The position numbers were made by a program, and so were the translations under genes. A DNA stretch of 64,000 bases. Origin: Corylus avellana (taxonomy: Eukaryota; Streptophyta; Magnoliopsida; Fagales; Betulaceae). Shown piece after piece: positions 1 through 14,653 of this stretch (positions within the stretch are counted from its first letter, which is position 1; the number at the start of each line of letters is the position of its first letter). Below the pieces are notes generated by a model. The model searched no databases. It was not told the origin of the DNA and saw nothing but the letters and a program-made list of their open reading frames with translations. The stretch is from positions 7,440,001-7,504,000 of the forward strand of contig NC_081547.1 in the NCBI RefSeq assembly GCF_901000735.1. The letters run 5' to 3'.

Positions 1-547
1 ATTTGAAACATTTTGTTTCTACAAAACCTTTTCAGTGTTATTATTTATCTGATAAATAAGGAAGTTTGGATATTTGACCAGACTACTCTTAGGTTTTTCA
101 AAAATTGAATGTGGCAATGTGGATTTAAAATGGCTCAAGATTGTACAAGGCTAGCCCAATTATACCAAAGGAAGATAGATAACCAAATTTGACTTACATT
201 TGAGGGAAACCAAATTGAAATCAATATTATGCTTGGTGTTGATTTCAATTTTTGGAACAGCTACTTATCCAAAAAAAAAATATATATATTATGCTTCGTG
301 TTCCCTAAATAGTTCACAAACTTCTGTATTTCTTTTTGAAAAATGCTAGGGGTAGTAAAAGATGTAACCTTTTATCGCCAAGCCTTCATAGAAAGAATAA
401 GGGTGGAACATGTATATCTTGGCATAACCGTGGAGAATTAAGTTTGTAATAGAAGTTAGAATAGATTATGTTAGAGGAAAAAGGATAGATAAAAGATGGT
501 TCGAAAGAGTTGTTGGACATGGCACATTTTGCATCTATCCAAGCCTT
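1..547. other. AT-rich non-coding stretch, probably AUG7 intron
   Basis: No exon with recognisable protein similarity is visible. It lies upstream of the first visible AUG7 exon, so it is probably intron of that gene, but the 5' exons lie outside the window and this cannot be proved here. Confidence 0.4.
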
Positions 548-890
548 CATGTTGTGCAAGTTGGACGTTGAAAAGGCTAATGACCATGTCAGTCAGGATT
601 TTTCTCGTGTTTGTTGAGAAGATGTGGTTTTGGAGAAAGATGATGCAAATGGATAGCATCTTGTATCTCCTTGGTGCGCTTTTCTGTATTGGTGAATGGC
701 ACTCCTGTGAGTTTCTTTGGTAGTTCCCCTGGCCTGAGATAGGAAGACCCATTGTTTTCCATTTTTGTTTTTTGTTTATTGTTGTTATGGAGGCGTTAAG
801 TAAAATGATTTATGCGTAGTAAATGTGGGTCTTTATTCAGGATTCATGGTGGGGCCTAGGAGTGGTGGTATTGTTAATATTTTTCAGATC
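548..890 (+). mobile_element. Degenerate L1-type LINE reverse transcriptase fragment
   Basis: Conceptual translation across several frames gives a broken plant L1-clade reverse transcriptase core. CKLDVEKANDHV is close to the family's KLDIEKAYDHV, then come [10 protein letters not shown] and, after 760, FVIEALSKMIYA and GFMVGPRSGGIVNI, all in the order expected for this domain. The reading frame shifts at least twice and carries stops, and the FADD catalytic box is not seen because the match fades into a poly-T run near 890. This is an old, dead insertion in the same orientation as AUG7, most likely inside an intron. Confidence 0.65.
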
Positions 891-1125
891 TTTTTTTTTT
901 TTTTTTTGCTTCTAGCTAAATGTTTCTCTTTTATGCGTCATGTGTATTTGGGTTGCGCCTTTGCGTTTTTCAACGAATTTATGATTACTCTTAAAAAAAG
1001 AAACCAAAATGTGTGGATCATATGTTAATGGAACATCATGCACTCGGCATTATATTAGAATGCAGCAAGCCTCACGATCATGTGAATTTTCTCAACTTTT
1101 CTAATGCAATGTCCTACTGTTTCAG

Positions 1126-4614
<3,489 letters not shown>

Positions 4615-4616
4615 TA

Positions 4617-5594
4617 GGCTCCGTTTACTTCGACGTAAAATGGTTTTCATTGGAAAATACTTTCAGGGAAGTTATTTTCCCTGAAAATGTTTTCTGTCGA
4701 AAATATTGTACAGCGTTTACCGCGCACGGAAAATCAATTTTTTATTTTATTTTATTTTATTATATATATATATATAAAATCATATTAAACTCTAAATTAA
4801 AAAATGTTTTGACCGAGTATTAGAGGTGTTCGAACCGAGTCCTGCAAGGACCCCATTGCGACTCACCCGGGACCTGCCCGAACCCCTCCTAGACCCTATC
4901 AGGACCCTGTTGGGATCAGCCTGAGACCCTGGCAGGACCCGCCCAAGGCTCAATAGAGACATTTTCGTAATTTAGTGTTTAATATGATTTTGTGTACACA
5001 CCAAATACCGGAAAATGTTTTCTGCTGAAAATGTTTTCCGACGACCGGGACCCGCTTGATTTTCCGTACATGCCAAATACTGAAAAATGTTTTTTAAGAA
5101 ATCATTTTCAAGGAAAATGTTTTCCGCCGAAAATATTTTCAGACGAGTCGTAGGCGGCTCCTGGGCGAGTTCCGGTCAAGTCTCGGAGGGGTCCCGGGTA
5201 GGTCCCGGTCCCAGCGGGGTAACGAGACTTGGCGGGTCCCTGTCAAGTTCCGTGCGGGTCATGGGCAGGTCTGGGCGGGTCCCGTTCAGGTCCGGTCGGG
5301 TCCTGGGCAAGTCCTGACGGGATCCCTAGCGGGTCTTGGGCGAGTCCCTGTCAAGTCTCGGGCAGGTCTCAAGCAAGTCCTGACGAGATCCTGGGCCTTT
5401 CTTGGCAGGGTCCGTCGATTTGAGAATGAGATGCTCAAAGCCGGAAGGTTTTCAAAATTGTAAACCATTTTTCGAAAATTAAAGAAGAATTTTCGGTCAA
5501 AGGAAAAATATTTTCTGTTGATCACTATTTTACGTCACAATAAAATGCGAAAATCATTTTCTGAAAACCATTTTACGTCAAAGTAAATAAAGCC
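4617..5594. mobile_element. MULE-like foldback transposon, non-autonomous
   Basis: The ends are inverted repeats of about 35 bp: GGCTCCGTTTACTTCGACGT at the left and the complement of ACGTCAAAGTAAATAAAGCC at the right, followed on both sides by AAAATGGTTTTC. Flanking 9-mers TTTCTTTTA and TTAGTTTTA match at 7 of 9 positions, as for an aged 9-bp target duplication. Inside, 4821-4950 (rich in GACCC/ACCCG) and 5140-5420 (rich in GGGTC/CGGGT) are GC-rich and roughly complementary, so the element can fold into a long hairpin. The right arm is a run of degenerate repeats of about 20 bp built on GGGTCCCGG and CAAGTC. No transposase is present; open frames in the GC-rich part are artefacts of the repeat. 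Confidence 0.7.
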
Positions 5595-5881
5595 TTAGTT
5601 TTAATATTAGACTGACACATAAGCTGAGTTAAGATACTGATAGCATATAAGATGCTGTATATTGAATGAATATTTGTACTATTTCAAAATTTACAAGGGC
5701 ATCTGATTGAGAAAAGGCGATAATTCTGTTTTTTCTTTTTTCCATTTTTCATGTAGTCATGGATACAAATGCAAATTTTTGTCACAAAATTACATCTTAG
5801 ATCCAAACTCTGAGATGTAGGTCTAATTACAACACATTACATAGATATGCAGTCTTGTGCTTTAATGTCATGGACTGTTTT
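5595..5881. other. Non-coding stretch before gap
   Basis: AT-rich sequence with no exon signal and no match to the missing AUG7 C-terminus. Probably AUG7 intron. Confidence 0.4.
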
Positions 5882-5981
5882 NNNNNNNNNNNNNNNNNNN
5901 NNNNNNNNNNNNNNNNNNNNNNNNNNNNNNNNNNNNNNNNNNNNNNNNNNNNNNNNNNNNNNNNNNNNNNNNNNNNNNNNN
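5882..5981. other. Assembly gap (100 N)
   Basis: Exactly 100 N, the conventional placeholder for a gap of unknown size. It lies downstream of the last visible AUG7 exon. Confidence 0.99.
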
Positions 5982-7030
5982 AAAATTAATTGTTAGTCAA
6001 TATGTGCATATTTTAATTAAAATATTTTAGGTTTTTTGTTGTTTTATATTAATATTTTTTATGTTGTAAATAAAAGTTGATCTTTGTAGGGCTACTATGA
6101 TTGAATGAAAATACCAAAGTATTTGTTTATCTTCTGTACGAGCTACAAGGCTTAAGGGTTAAACCCTTTACAGGGACATATAGTTTAAAGCAAAATCAAA
6201 TGGACATTTCTATTTTAAAAAGTATCGTAAATGGTACTTATAAACATTTGATAAATACAATCGGTTCTTTTGTCCAATAATTTAACGGCATGTCACATCA
6301 AATCAATTAACAACTATCATTTGTCCCATATGACATATTAATATTATTTATAAATTTAAGAAAGGAAAAAAATATTAAGAGTGGTCAAACTACCCTTAAT
6401 TATAGCCAGCTAGGGGTGGTTGCACCACCTCATACATGGCCATTGGAGGTGAATTCGGCTACCCCTATGGCCGGACTATGGGGGCGGAGACGGATTACAT
6501 GCAGACAGCCCCCAATTTTGAAATTTTTTTATATTAAATAAGCTTTAAAATGTGAATTTGGGCCAAAAGTTTTTAGTTCGGCCCAGAGTCCATTAAAAAA
6601 GCAGTTCAAAGTTTGGTCTTGGACAATAAAAAAGAGTCCAAAATTTTGAAGTTTAATACACTTTACATTCGGAATCGGGGATTAAATTGAAAATTGAATT
6701 ATATTAACAAATAATTATTTTTTATTTTTTATTTTGTTTATACTTTCTTAACATGAAAACTAATTTTCCTTTTTTTTTTTATGTATTAATTTAGTCTTAA
6801 ATATTTATATATTTCTTATCAATTATTCTGCTCTCTAGTTAAATATATTTTTAATTCATGTTTTTCTCCCTGTCAATCAAAATTTCTGTTCTGTCCCTGT
6901 ATAGGTTGGTGGCGGAGATTAATTTTATTATGATGTTGGCCGGCCCCTTGAATGATTTCAAAAGTTTCCCTAGTTAATCTCCTTTAACTTTTGCATATGT
7001 ATGTTTCCTTATATACGTGCACCGATATTT

Positions 7031-7066
<36 letters not shown>

Positions 7067-7105
7067 CTCGTTATATACACTCACACAGTTTCTCCAAAAA
7101 CGGCC
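5982..7105. other. Intergenic region upstream of aspartic protease 1
   Basis: AT-rich. Around 6400-6520 is a short repeat with GGTGGTTGCACCACC and GGCCGGACTATGG that resembles 21500-21670 and 27530-27650. A (TA)n microsatellite at about 7037-7064 lies 40-70 bp before the protease start and is shared, shorter, with the second protease copy. The stretch CTTATATACGTGCACCGATA (7009-7028) is conserved upstream of both copies and may belong to the promoter. Confidence 0.5.
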
Positions 7106-10041
7106 ATGGCATCTCATCACTCTCTTTTCTCTTCTGCTGCGATCGTAACTACCTTCTTCATTTGTCTTCTTTACAACTTATCTATCACTGTAGAGGCTGT
7201 TAATGGCAGCTTCAGCGTGGATCTCATCCACCGCGATTCCCCATTCTCTCCCTTCTACGACCCTTCAGAGACTCCTTCGCAGCGCGTAGCAAACGCTTTG
7301 CAGCGTTCCATTACCCGCGTCAATCATTTCAAGCCAACTTCTTCATCATCACTCTCTCCCAATGAATTACCTCGACCAGAAATAGTTGCAGTCGGAGGCG
7401 AATACCTCATGAAGTACTCCGTCGGCACTCCGCCGGTCCCCGTCCTTGGCGTCGCCGACACCGGCAGTGATCTCATTTGGTTGCAGTGCGAGCCTTGCAC
7501 CGACTGTTACAACCAAACAGACCCGCTTTTTGACCCTGCCGAGTCGAAAACATACAGAAACGTTTCTTGCAGTGCAAGCGAATGCCAGTCCTTGGAAGGA
7601 ACCTCATGCAGCTCATTATTATCATCATCATCTTCTTGCGAATATTCAGTGTCTTATGGCGATAGTTCATACTCACATGGAGATCTTGCTTTTGACTCTC
7701 TCACGCTGGAATCGAATGCAAGCGTCCCCGTGTCTCTTAGTAATATCGTCGTAGGCTGTGGACACAACAATGCCGGAACCTTCACTAAGAAAGGCTCCGG
7801 CGTCGTTGGCTTAGGACGGGGTGCAGCTTCCCTCGTTACCCAATTGGGTTCTTCCATTGGTAAGCTTAATAGTGTTAAAATGTTGATTAAATTATTACAT
7901 TTATTTATTTTTTTATCGAATTAAGTTTATGGGAAAAATAGTATAATATTCATTTACTGTAAAATAAGAGTTAATATTATAAATTTGGGAAAACTTTACT
8001 TTGGCCTTCTGAACTTTCACCCGATTTTACAAGCCCCCTTGAACTTTAAAATCTTCCACTTTGGACTCTTGAACTTTGAATTGCTCTCAATTAGGACCTT
8101 TCCGTCAATTTTAGTCGTCAAAATTACAAAAAAAAGACCAAAATATCCATGATTTTTGTTTTTTTGTTTTTAAATAAAAAAACGTTTTGGAAGTTAAAAT
8201 TTTATATAAAAGTCAGAAGTATAAATGTCATATAATGTTTAAAATCTGACGGAGGGGTCAACATTGAAAGAAATTCAAAGTTCAGTGGTCCAAAGTGAGA
8301 TTTGGAAGTTCAGGAGGGGTTTGTAAAATCGGGTAGAAGTTCAAGGGGCCAAAGTGAAGTTTTCCCTATAAATTTTATCCTTCAAGGCAGCTTAATAGAT
8401 ATTTCGAGGGCTAAGGTGACAAACATAAGTAGGGCCTTTTTATTTATTTAAATATTTAATTAAATAATTTTAATTTTAAATCATTCTTTTTTACTTTTGC
8501 CCTTAATTTTTTATTTTTTTTCCAAATGACTTGCAAAATTCATTTTTGTTAGGAGACATTTAATTTTAATAGATGTCATTTTTTTTTTTTTGAGATGTCC
8601 GCACAAAAGGGGGGAGGGGGGATTCGAACTAGTGACCTCCGCTTCATTAAGCGTGGTCCCTATTCGATTGAACTACCTCTTGGGGACAATAGATGTCATA
8701 TTTTGTGTTGAGCTTAATTTACAAAAATGAAATTTACTTTATTCTAAAAATTATTTAATGAACGAACTTAGCCAATATAATGGTTTTAAGTGAAGATGAA
8801 TTTATAAGTTTAGTAACTGCTTTAAGAGTGCAATTAATGTAACTTTCCAATTTTCTCTTTCCTTTCTTTTAAAGTCTTAATATCTTGAAATTTAATTCTT
8901 TGTATTTATGTTTACGGGGCCTTAATTAAAGAGTAGTTACTAACTTTTTTGTCATAAATAATTTTTTACCATAATTGAGGCCTTAATTAAAGACAATTGA
9001 CTAACTTTTTATCATAATTAAGGCTCTAATTTTTTTTTTTTTAAAGGAAACATAATTATGCTATAGTTATTTGGGGCATGAGGCAATTGCCTAATTTGTC
9101 TAAGGATTGAGCCGACACTACCTTCCACTCTAATGTTAAGACAATATTACTAAATGGATACTCTCAATTTCAAATGAAATGTAGATGATTATATTCTTGA
9201 CCCTTTCATTTCAATTAAATATTTTACATGTTGAGCTCAATCTATTAAAAGAAAGTTTGAGCTTACATGTAAGGAAAAATGTTAAAATTTTGATTAAATG
9301 ATTAAATTTATTGATTAAATGATTAAATTTACTCTTACCAGCTTAAGCTTAAGAGAAAAGTGGGATCGTGAATTTAATGGTTTAATTTATATATATATGC
9401 TGTAAATAACAGGAGGCAAGTTTTCTTACTGCTTGGTGCCGACAACTTCCCAAGCCAAAAACTCAAGCAAATTGAGTTTTGGTAGTGATGCGGTGGTTTC
9501 TGGGTCTGGAGCCGTTTCTACTGGCTTGGCCCCAAAAAGGCCGGATATGCATTTCTACTTTCTAACACTGGAGGCAATAAGCGTCGGCAATAAAACATTG
9601 GAGTTTGACGATTCTTCCCCCTTCGGAGACTCAGAGGAAAACATTATAATTGATTCGGGCACCACATTAACGCTATTTCCAGAAGATTTCTACTCCAGGT
9701 TTGAAGCGGCGATGGCAGAAGAGATTGATCTGGAGCGCGTTGACGATCCCGATGAAAGGCTAAGTCTTTGCTACAAGTCGGCATCGGATGATATAGGGGT
9801 TCCGAATATCACAGCGCATTTCAGGGGCGCAGACATGAAGCTGAATCCGATGAACGCCTTCCTGAGAGTAAGTGAGGAACTTGTGTGCTTTGCTTTCGTT
9901 GCTAGTGAAAGAATCTACATCTTTGGTAACGTGGCACAGTTTAACTACTTGGTGGGTTATGACACCGAGGCCAATACTGTGTCGTTTAAGCCAACCGATT
10001 GCACAAACCTCTTGTTAGAATATAATCAGAATATATTATGA
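7106..10041 (+). CDS. CDR1-like aspartic protease 1, stop codon altered by copia insertion
   Basis: Two exons: 7106-7859 and 9413-10041 (about 460 aa). The product is a pepsin-like A1 protease of the plant CDR1/nucleoid-DNA-binding type, normally secreted to the apoplast. It has a signal peptide (residues 1-31, hydrophobic core IVTTFFICLLYNL), a propeptide with VDLIHRDSP, a first catalytic motif DTGSDLIW (Asp about 118), a cysteine-rich insert (CEPCTDCYNQTDPLFDP) and, in exon 2, the second catalytic motif DSGTT (Asp about 332). The start is supported by the signal peptide and by conservation with the copy at 24378. The copy at 24378 ends CTC TAA; here the LTR begins at 10013, so the frame runs on through nine LTR-derived residues (LLEYNQNIL) to TGA at 10039. 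Both active sites are intact. The 3' UTR and polyadenylation signal now lie beyond a retrotransposon, so expression may be changed. Confidence 0.88.
7987..8366. mobile_element. MULE-type MITE in the protease 1 intron
   Basis: A 380-bp element with inverted ends GGGAAAACTTTACTTTGGCC and GGCCAAAGTGAAGTTTTCCC. It is flanked by a perfect 9-bp target duplication TATAAATTT (7978-7986 and 8367-8375). The intron of the second protease gene has the empty site at about 25248-25260 (single TATAAATTTTATC). The 9-bp duplication suggests Mutator mobilisation. Inner sequence also folds back (TTGAACTTT against AAAGTTCA). Confidence 0.9.
8580..8687 (-). mobile_element. tRNA-derived SINE in the protease 1 intron
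   Basis: On the minus strand the element reads from TGTCCCCAAGAGGTAGTTCA (A-box-like), through a B-box-like ACTAGTTCGAATCCCC, to TTTTGTGCGGACATCTC and a poly-A tail. A perfect 12-bp duplication AATAGATGTCAT flanks it (8568-8579 and 8688-8699). The second protease intron has the single uninterrupted site (about 25437-25449). Related copies are at 38728-38859 and near 34185-34266. Confidence 0.88.
9195..9380. repeat. TRIM-like retrotransposon remnant in intron
   Basis: Contains the TGTTAAAATTTTGATTAAATG and TTACC..AGCTTAAGCTTA motifs of the terminal repeats seen complete at 40391-40668 and 59655-59937, but without a second repeat or primer site. The same remnant sits in the other protease intron near 26030-26130, so it predates that duplication. 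Confidence 0.45.
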
Positions 10042-10283
10042 TTATATTCTGATAATCACCATAATTGCTGACAATCACCATAATTGTTGATTTGATATAA
10101 TTTCCCTATATATACATTGATATTATTTTGTAATATTGTACATTAATTCCTTGATTGTAATTCCTGTTCTGTCTGGCCTTATTCAACTATAAATAGGCCC
10201 CATTGTATACAGTTCTAGACAAATAGAAATACAATATTCAGTTTATCCCTATATTCTCTAGTATTCTATAGTTTATTTTAACA
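10013..10283 (+). repeat. 5' LTR of copia A
   Basis: A 271-bp LTR from TG to CA. A TATA box TATAAATA lies at 10188-10195. It holds two copies of the short tandem motif AATCACCATAATTG. Confidence 0.9.
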
Positions 10284-10296
10284 TGGTATCAGAGCC
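10284..10296 (+). other. Primer binding site of copia A
   Basis: TGGTATCAGAGCC, complementary to the 3' end of initiator tRNA-Met, directly after the LTR. Confidence 0.88.
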
Positions 10297-11041
10297 AAGT
10301 TTTGGCCTTGTCTAGAGAATATAGGAAGTCAGTCCGTTCAAAGGCTTTTTCGATCTTGTTTTGGTATAATTATTATACCAACAGGCTTAAAAAGGTCCGA
10401 TCTGTCCTGTGAAGTTATCAAATCAACATTTTGAATTCCAACGCGCTCTCACGCGCCGCCTGAAGTCTCTGTGTCACTATTCACGCGCCGCCCCAGTCAG
10501 CCGTTTTCAGAAAATTCTGCCAGAATCCAGATCGGAGGCTGCCGATCTACTGACCTGCTGAAAGAACGCGCCACCAGGAGACCCCACGCGCCGCCAAACC
10601 TTCTGTGGAATTTTGAACCACCGCCACGCACTGTTTCCGGCCACCACGCGCCGCCCCTGTCAGCCGTTTTCAAAAACGAATCACAGATTCGTCATCAGAG
10701 GCTGCCGATATGTCGAACCAGCTGAAGCACGCGCCACCACGCGCCGCCACCTTGTAAGTTGTCTTGTTGAGCTCATTTTTTTTACAATACAACCTGCCAC
10801 ACTAGATTATTCCTACTTTTTGAGCTCACACACCTACAGTACACCTAGCCACACTAGATCTCAGCCCTCTTGAACCAAGCTTATACTCCTTACTATACAC
10901 TCAGCCACACCAGATCCTAACCCTTAAAAACAAGCTCATATCCTCTATCATACACTCGACCACACCAGATTGATTCTCGCACCAGGCTCACAGAACCTAC
11001 ACTACACCCAACCACACCGTATTATATCCCAAAAAAAAAAA

Positions 11042-14000
11042 ATGGCTGTACCTCCTACCACTCTCCCAAACACCAAAGATATTACCCAACCTATCCCTAC
11101 TATTCTCGATGGCTCTAATTACCCGGCTTGGTCTCAAAATATGAGTAGGGGGCTCAAAGGACATTGTCTTTGAGAGTATGTTTCTGGTGAAGAACCTAGG
11201 CCTCTTGCTGGAAAAGAGGAACCTGCTGCGGCTTTCTCAACCCGCCTCCGCACATGGAAAAGTATCAATTATAGGATTATTTTTTGGTTCTCCAACACTT
11301 GTGTTGTCTCCATCAGCATGACATTTGGCAATCTTGACAATGCCAAAGATGTCTGGGATATGTTAGCTCAGCGCTACAGCACTACTGATCTTGCTCAGCG
11401 GTTTCAGATTGTGACCAAGCTCCATCACATGCGTCAGGAACCAGGTCAGAGTATTACTGATTTTTATTCACAAATGACTTGTCTTTGGAATCAATTAGCA
11501 CTATGTGAGCCAAAGTGGAGGGATAAGGTTGATGCCTCTGAGTACATCGCTTTTCGTGATAGCATGCGCCTAGCTGAGTTTCTTGCGGCAATTCGAGATG
11601 AGTTTGATCATACTCGAGCTTCTCTTCTTCATCGCTCACTACTGCCATCTTTGGAAAGTGCTCTTAGTGAACTTGTTTCAGAAGAGACTCGATTCTCTAC
11701 TATGAAGTTACACACCTCTGAGATGGTCATGGCCACTGCATCCCACAATGCGTGTGCTCTTAATCCTACCGGGTCTTCCTCATCCAATCGGAACATCCAG
11801 TGCCACTATTGTCAGAAGTTTGGCCACAGATATAGTGAATGCAGGAAAAGACTTTCTCGTGGGAATCATCGAGCTCCCAGTCATAAGGTTGCCGCGGTCA
11901 CTCATACTGATACATCAGATATGTCTTACACCGATATTGCACCCCAACCCAGTACTCTTTCTCCTGCAGAAATCGAAGCTCTCATTCATCAGGTTTTATC
12001 TAAGTCCAATCTTAATACCGCCATGTCCACCACACCAGGTAATTCCTCTTGGTATATTGATTCTGCTTGTTGTAATCACATGACACCGAATTCTTCCATA
12101 TTTTCTGCAAAATCTGTGTTACCTAGGCCTACCACCATTTACACTGCTAATGGTTCCCATCTTGCTGTCAGTCACATCGGGTTTGTTTCAACTCATCAAC
12201 TATCTATGTCTGATACATACTTAGTGCCTAATCTTTCGTTAAATCTTTTATCTGTTGGCCAACTTTGTGAACTTGGCTTAGAACTACATTTTTCTAACCG
12301 AGGTTGTGATGTGCAGGATCCACAGACGGGACAGCTAATTGGGACCGCCCGTAAGATTGGACGTCTGTTTGAGCTTTCATCACTCCATCTTCCTCCTGCT
12401 GTGTCAGCTGCCACTCCATCTCGGTCTTCCTCTACCACCCTCAGTTTATGGCACTCTCGTTTAGGACATGCATCTATTTCTCGTATTCGTTCTATAGCTA
12501 CAAGTGGTCAATTAGGGTCTGTTGAGTCTGAGTCATTTGATTGTGTTGCGTGTTAACTTGGAAAACAAAGTGCTTTACCTTTTAATAATAGTGCATCTGT
12601 TTCTTCTGCTCCTTTTGATTTGGTGCATTCTGATGTATGGGGCCCTGCGCCTATTCCCACCATGGGTGGATCCCGCTATTTTGTCATTTTTGTGGATGAT
12701 TTTTCTCGATACACATGGCTTTATCTTTTACAAAATCGGTCTGAACTTCCGAAAATTTACTCTGAATTTCAACGGATGATTCAAACCCAATTTTCTCGAA
12801 ACATAAAAATTTTTCGTTCTGATAATGCCATGGAATATCGTGAATCTACCTTCCTTACTACCCTCAAACAAAATGGTACTCTTCCCCATCACTCATGCCC
12901 AAATACTTCTCAACAAAATGGTCGAGCTGAACGTAAACACAGACACATCTTAGACACTGTTAGGGCTTTGCTCCTATCTGCTTCTATCCCTGAACACTTT
13001 TGGGGAGAAGCCGCTCTTACCGCTGTTTATACCATTAATAGGGTCCCGTCTCCCACTACCTTAAATAAGTCCCCCTATGAACTCCTGTATGGATCTCCTC
13101 CTGATTACCAATCTCTCCGCATCTTTGGTTGTGTCTGTTTTGTGCTCCTTCCACCCCATGAACGAACAAAATTAGAACCTCGTTCTCGTCTATGTTGTTT
13201 TCTTGGGTATGGCATTGAACACAAAGGATATCGTTGTTATGATCCTATTTCCAAACGGCTCCGCATCTCGCGGCACGTCACTTTTTGGAAACTTGGGTTC
13301 TTTAGTGATATGGAGTCTTTTCCTACTAGTCCCTCTAATTCTTCTCCTATCTTCACTAATGTCTCATTTGATTTGCTCCCCGTCACTACTGATCTTGATG
13401 CAGGGATGACAAGCTCTCCAGACAACATTCCGACGGTCGACCCCAATGACTCTACCCTACCTGTTAATCGATCTACTCTTGAGCCAGCTTCCTCTGTCCC
13501 TCGTCGTTCTGCTCTTGCTACTTTACATGAACCTCACTCCTTCCGTGAGGCTCATACTAACCCTCTTTGGCAAAATGCTATGTCTGAAGAACTTAATGCT
13601 CTTTCCAAAACCCATACTTGGGACTTAGTTGATTTACCTCCAGGCAAAACTGGGGTAGGGTGCAAGTGGGTATACAAGATTAAGACAAAATCTGATGGGT
13701 CTATTGAGCGATACAAGGCACGTCTTGTGGCAAAGGGGTTCAATCAGGAGTATGGTATTGATTATGAGGAGACTTTTGCCCCGGTAGCTCGGCTTGCTTC
13801 TGTTCAATCACTCCTTTCTGTGGCTTCTGTGCGTCGATGGGATCTTTTTCAAATGAATGTGAAAACCCATTTCTCAATGGTGATCTTAGTGAAGAAGTTT
13901 ATATGCAGCCTCCTCCTGGGTATGATCATCCGCCACACAAGGTTTGCCAACTTCGCCGGGCATTGTATAGTCTGAAACAGGCTCCACGGGCTTGGTTTAC

Positions 14001-14653
14001 CAAATTTAGTTCCACTATTGCGCAAATTGGGTTTGTTTCTAGCCCTTATGACTCTATTCTTTTTATCCGGCGATTTGATGCTGGTCTCATTCTACTCTTA
14101 CTATATGTTGATGATATGATTATTACTGGAGATGATACTATTGGTATTCGTAACCTTCAACAGTTTTTGAGTCAACAATTTGAGATGAAGGATTTGGGTT
14201 TTCTCAGCTACTTTCTTGGATTGGAAGTGTCTTCTGATCCAAATGGTTACTATCTCTCTCAAGCCAAATATGCTTCAGATCTCCTCTCACGAGCTGGCCT
14301 TACTGATTGCAAAATTGTTGATAGCCCTCTAGAGACAAATGTCAAACTTCGTGCTACCGATGGTGACCCACTTTCTGATGTCATTCTCTATCGACAGTTA
14401 GTTGGCAGTCTCATCTATCTTGCTATGACATGACCGGATCTTGCCTACACAGTCCATCTTGTTAGTCAGCTTATGACTGTGCCATGCTCAGTTCATTATG
14501 CAGCTGTTCTTCGCATCCTTCGCTACGTGAAGGGCACTTTGTTTCCTGGTTTGCATTTCTCTTCTCACTCATCACTAGACTTATATTCAGATGCTGATTG
14601 GGCAGGTGATCCCACTGATCGTCGTTCCACCACGGGTTCTTGTTTCTTACTTA
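11042..14653 (+). pseudogene. Copia A gag-pol polyprotein, inactivated
   Basis: The frame starts at ATG 11042. In order: gag; a CCHC zinc knuckle (CHYCQKFGHRYSEC, near 11800-11845); an aspartic protease motif WYIDSACC (near 12050); the integrase HHCC region; the integrase core (near 12620-12960); the reverse transcriptase with YVDD (14103-14114); and the start of RNase H ([12 protein letters not shown]). Lesions relative to copy B: TGA at 11171, TAA at 12554, a 1-bp deletion near 13865 (AAAACCC for AAAAACGC), TGA near 14431, and an in-frame loss of about 54 bp near 13511. Copy B is sound at each of these places, so none is ancestral. The element cannot encode its own proteins. Confidence 0.9.

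Larger units (their letters stand above)
10013..14653 (+). mobile_element. Ty1/copia retrotransposon A (5' part; interrupted by CACTA)
   Basis: The 5' LTR begins TGTTAGAATATAATC at 10013, right after target CCTCT (10008-10012), and ends at 10283; a tRNA-Met primer site and gag-pol follow. The body stops at 14654, inside the RNase H domain, where a CACTA element starts, and the rest is lost at the gap 15182. Element B (15556-21018) is nearly the same sequence in the same target site. Confidence 0.92.

Noticed and set aside
5087..5525. Overlapping open frames rich in Gly, Ser, Arg on both strands
   Set aside because: They lie wholly in the GC-rich tandem repeats of the foldback element; open frames on both strands are expected from composition.
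7001..7105. Possible upstream start extending protease 1 by 35 residues
   Set aside because: It would encode the (TA)n microsatellite as Ile-Tyr repeats and place the signal peptide internally; the paralogue starts at the equivalent of 7106.
8621..8680. Possible tRNA gene (GTTCGAATCCCC on the minus strand)
   Set aside because: Only A- and B-box remnants with a poly-A tail and target duplication; no cloverleaf. It is a SINE.
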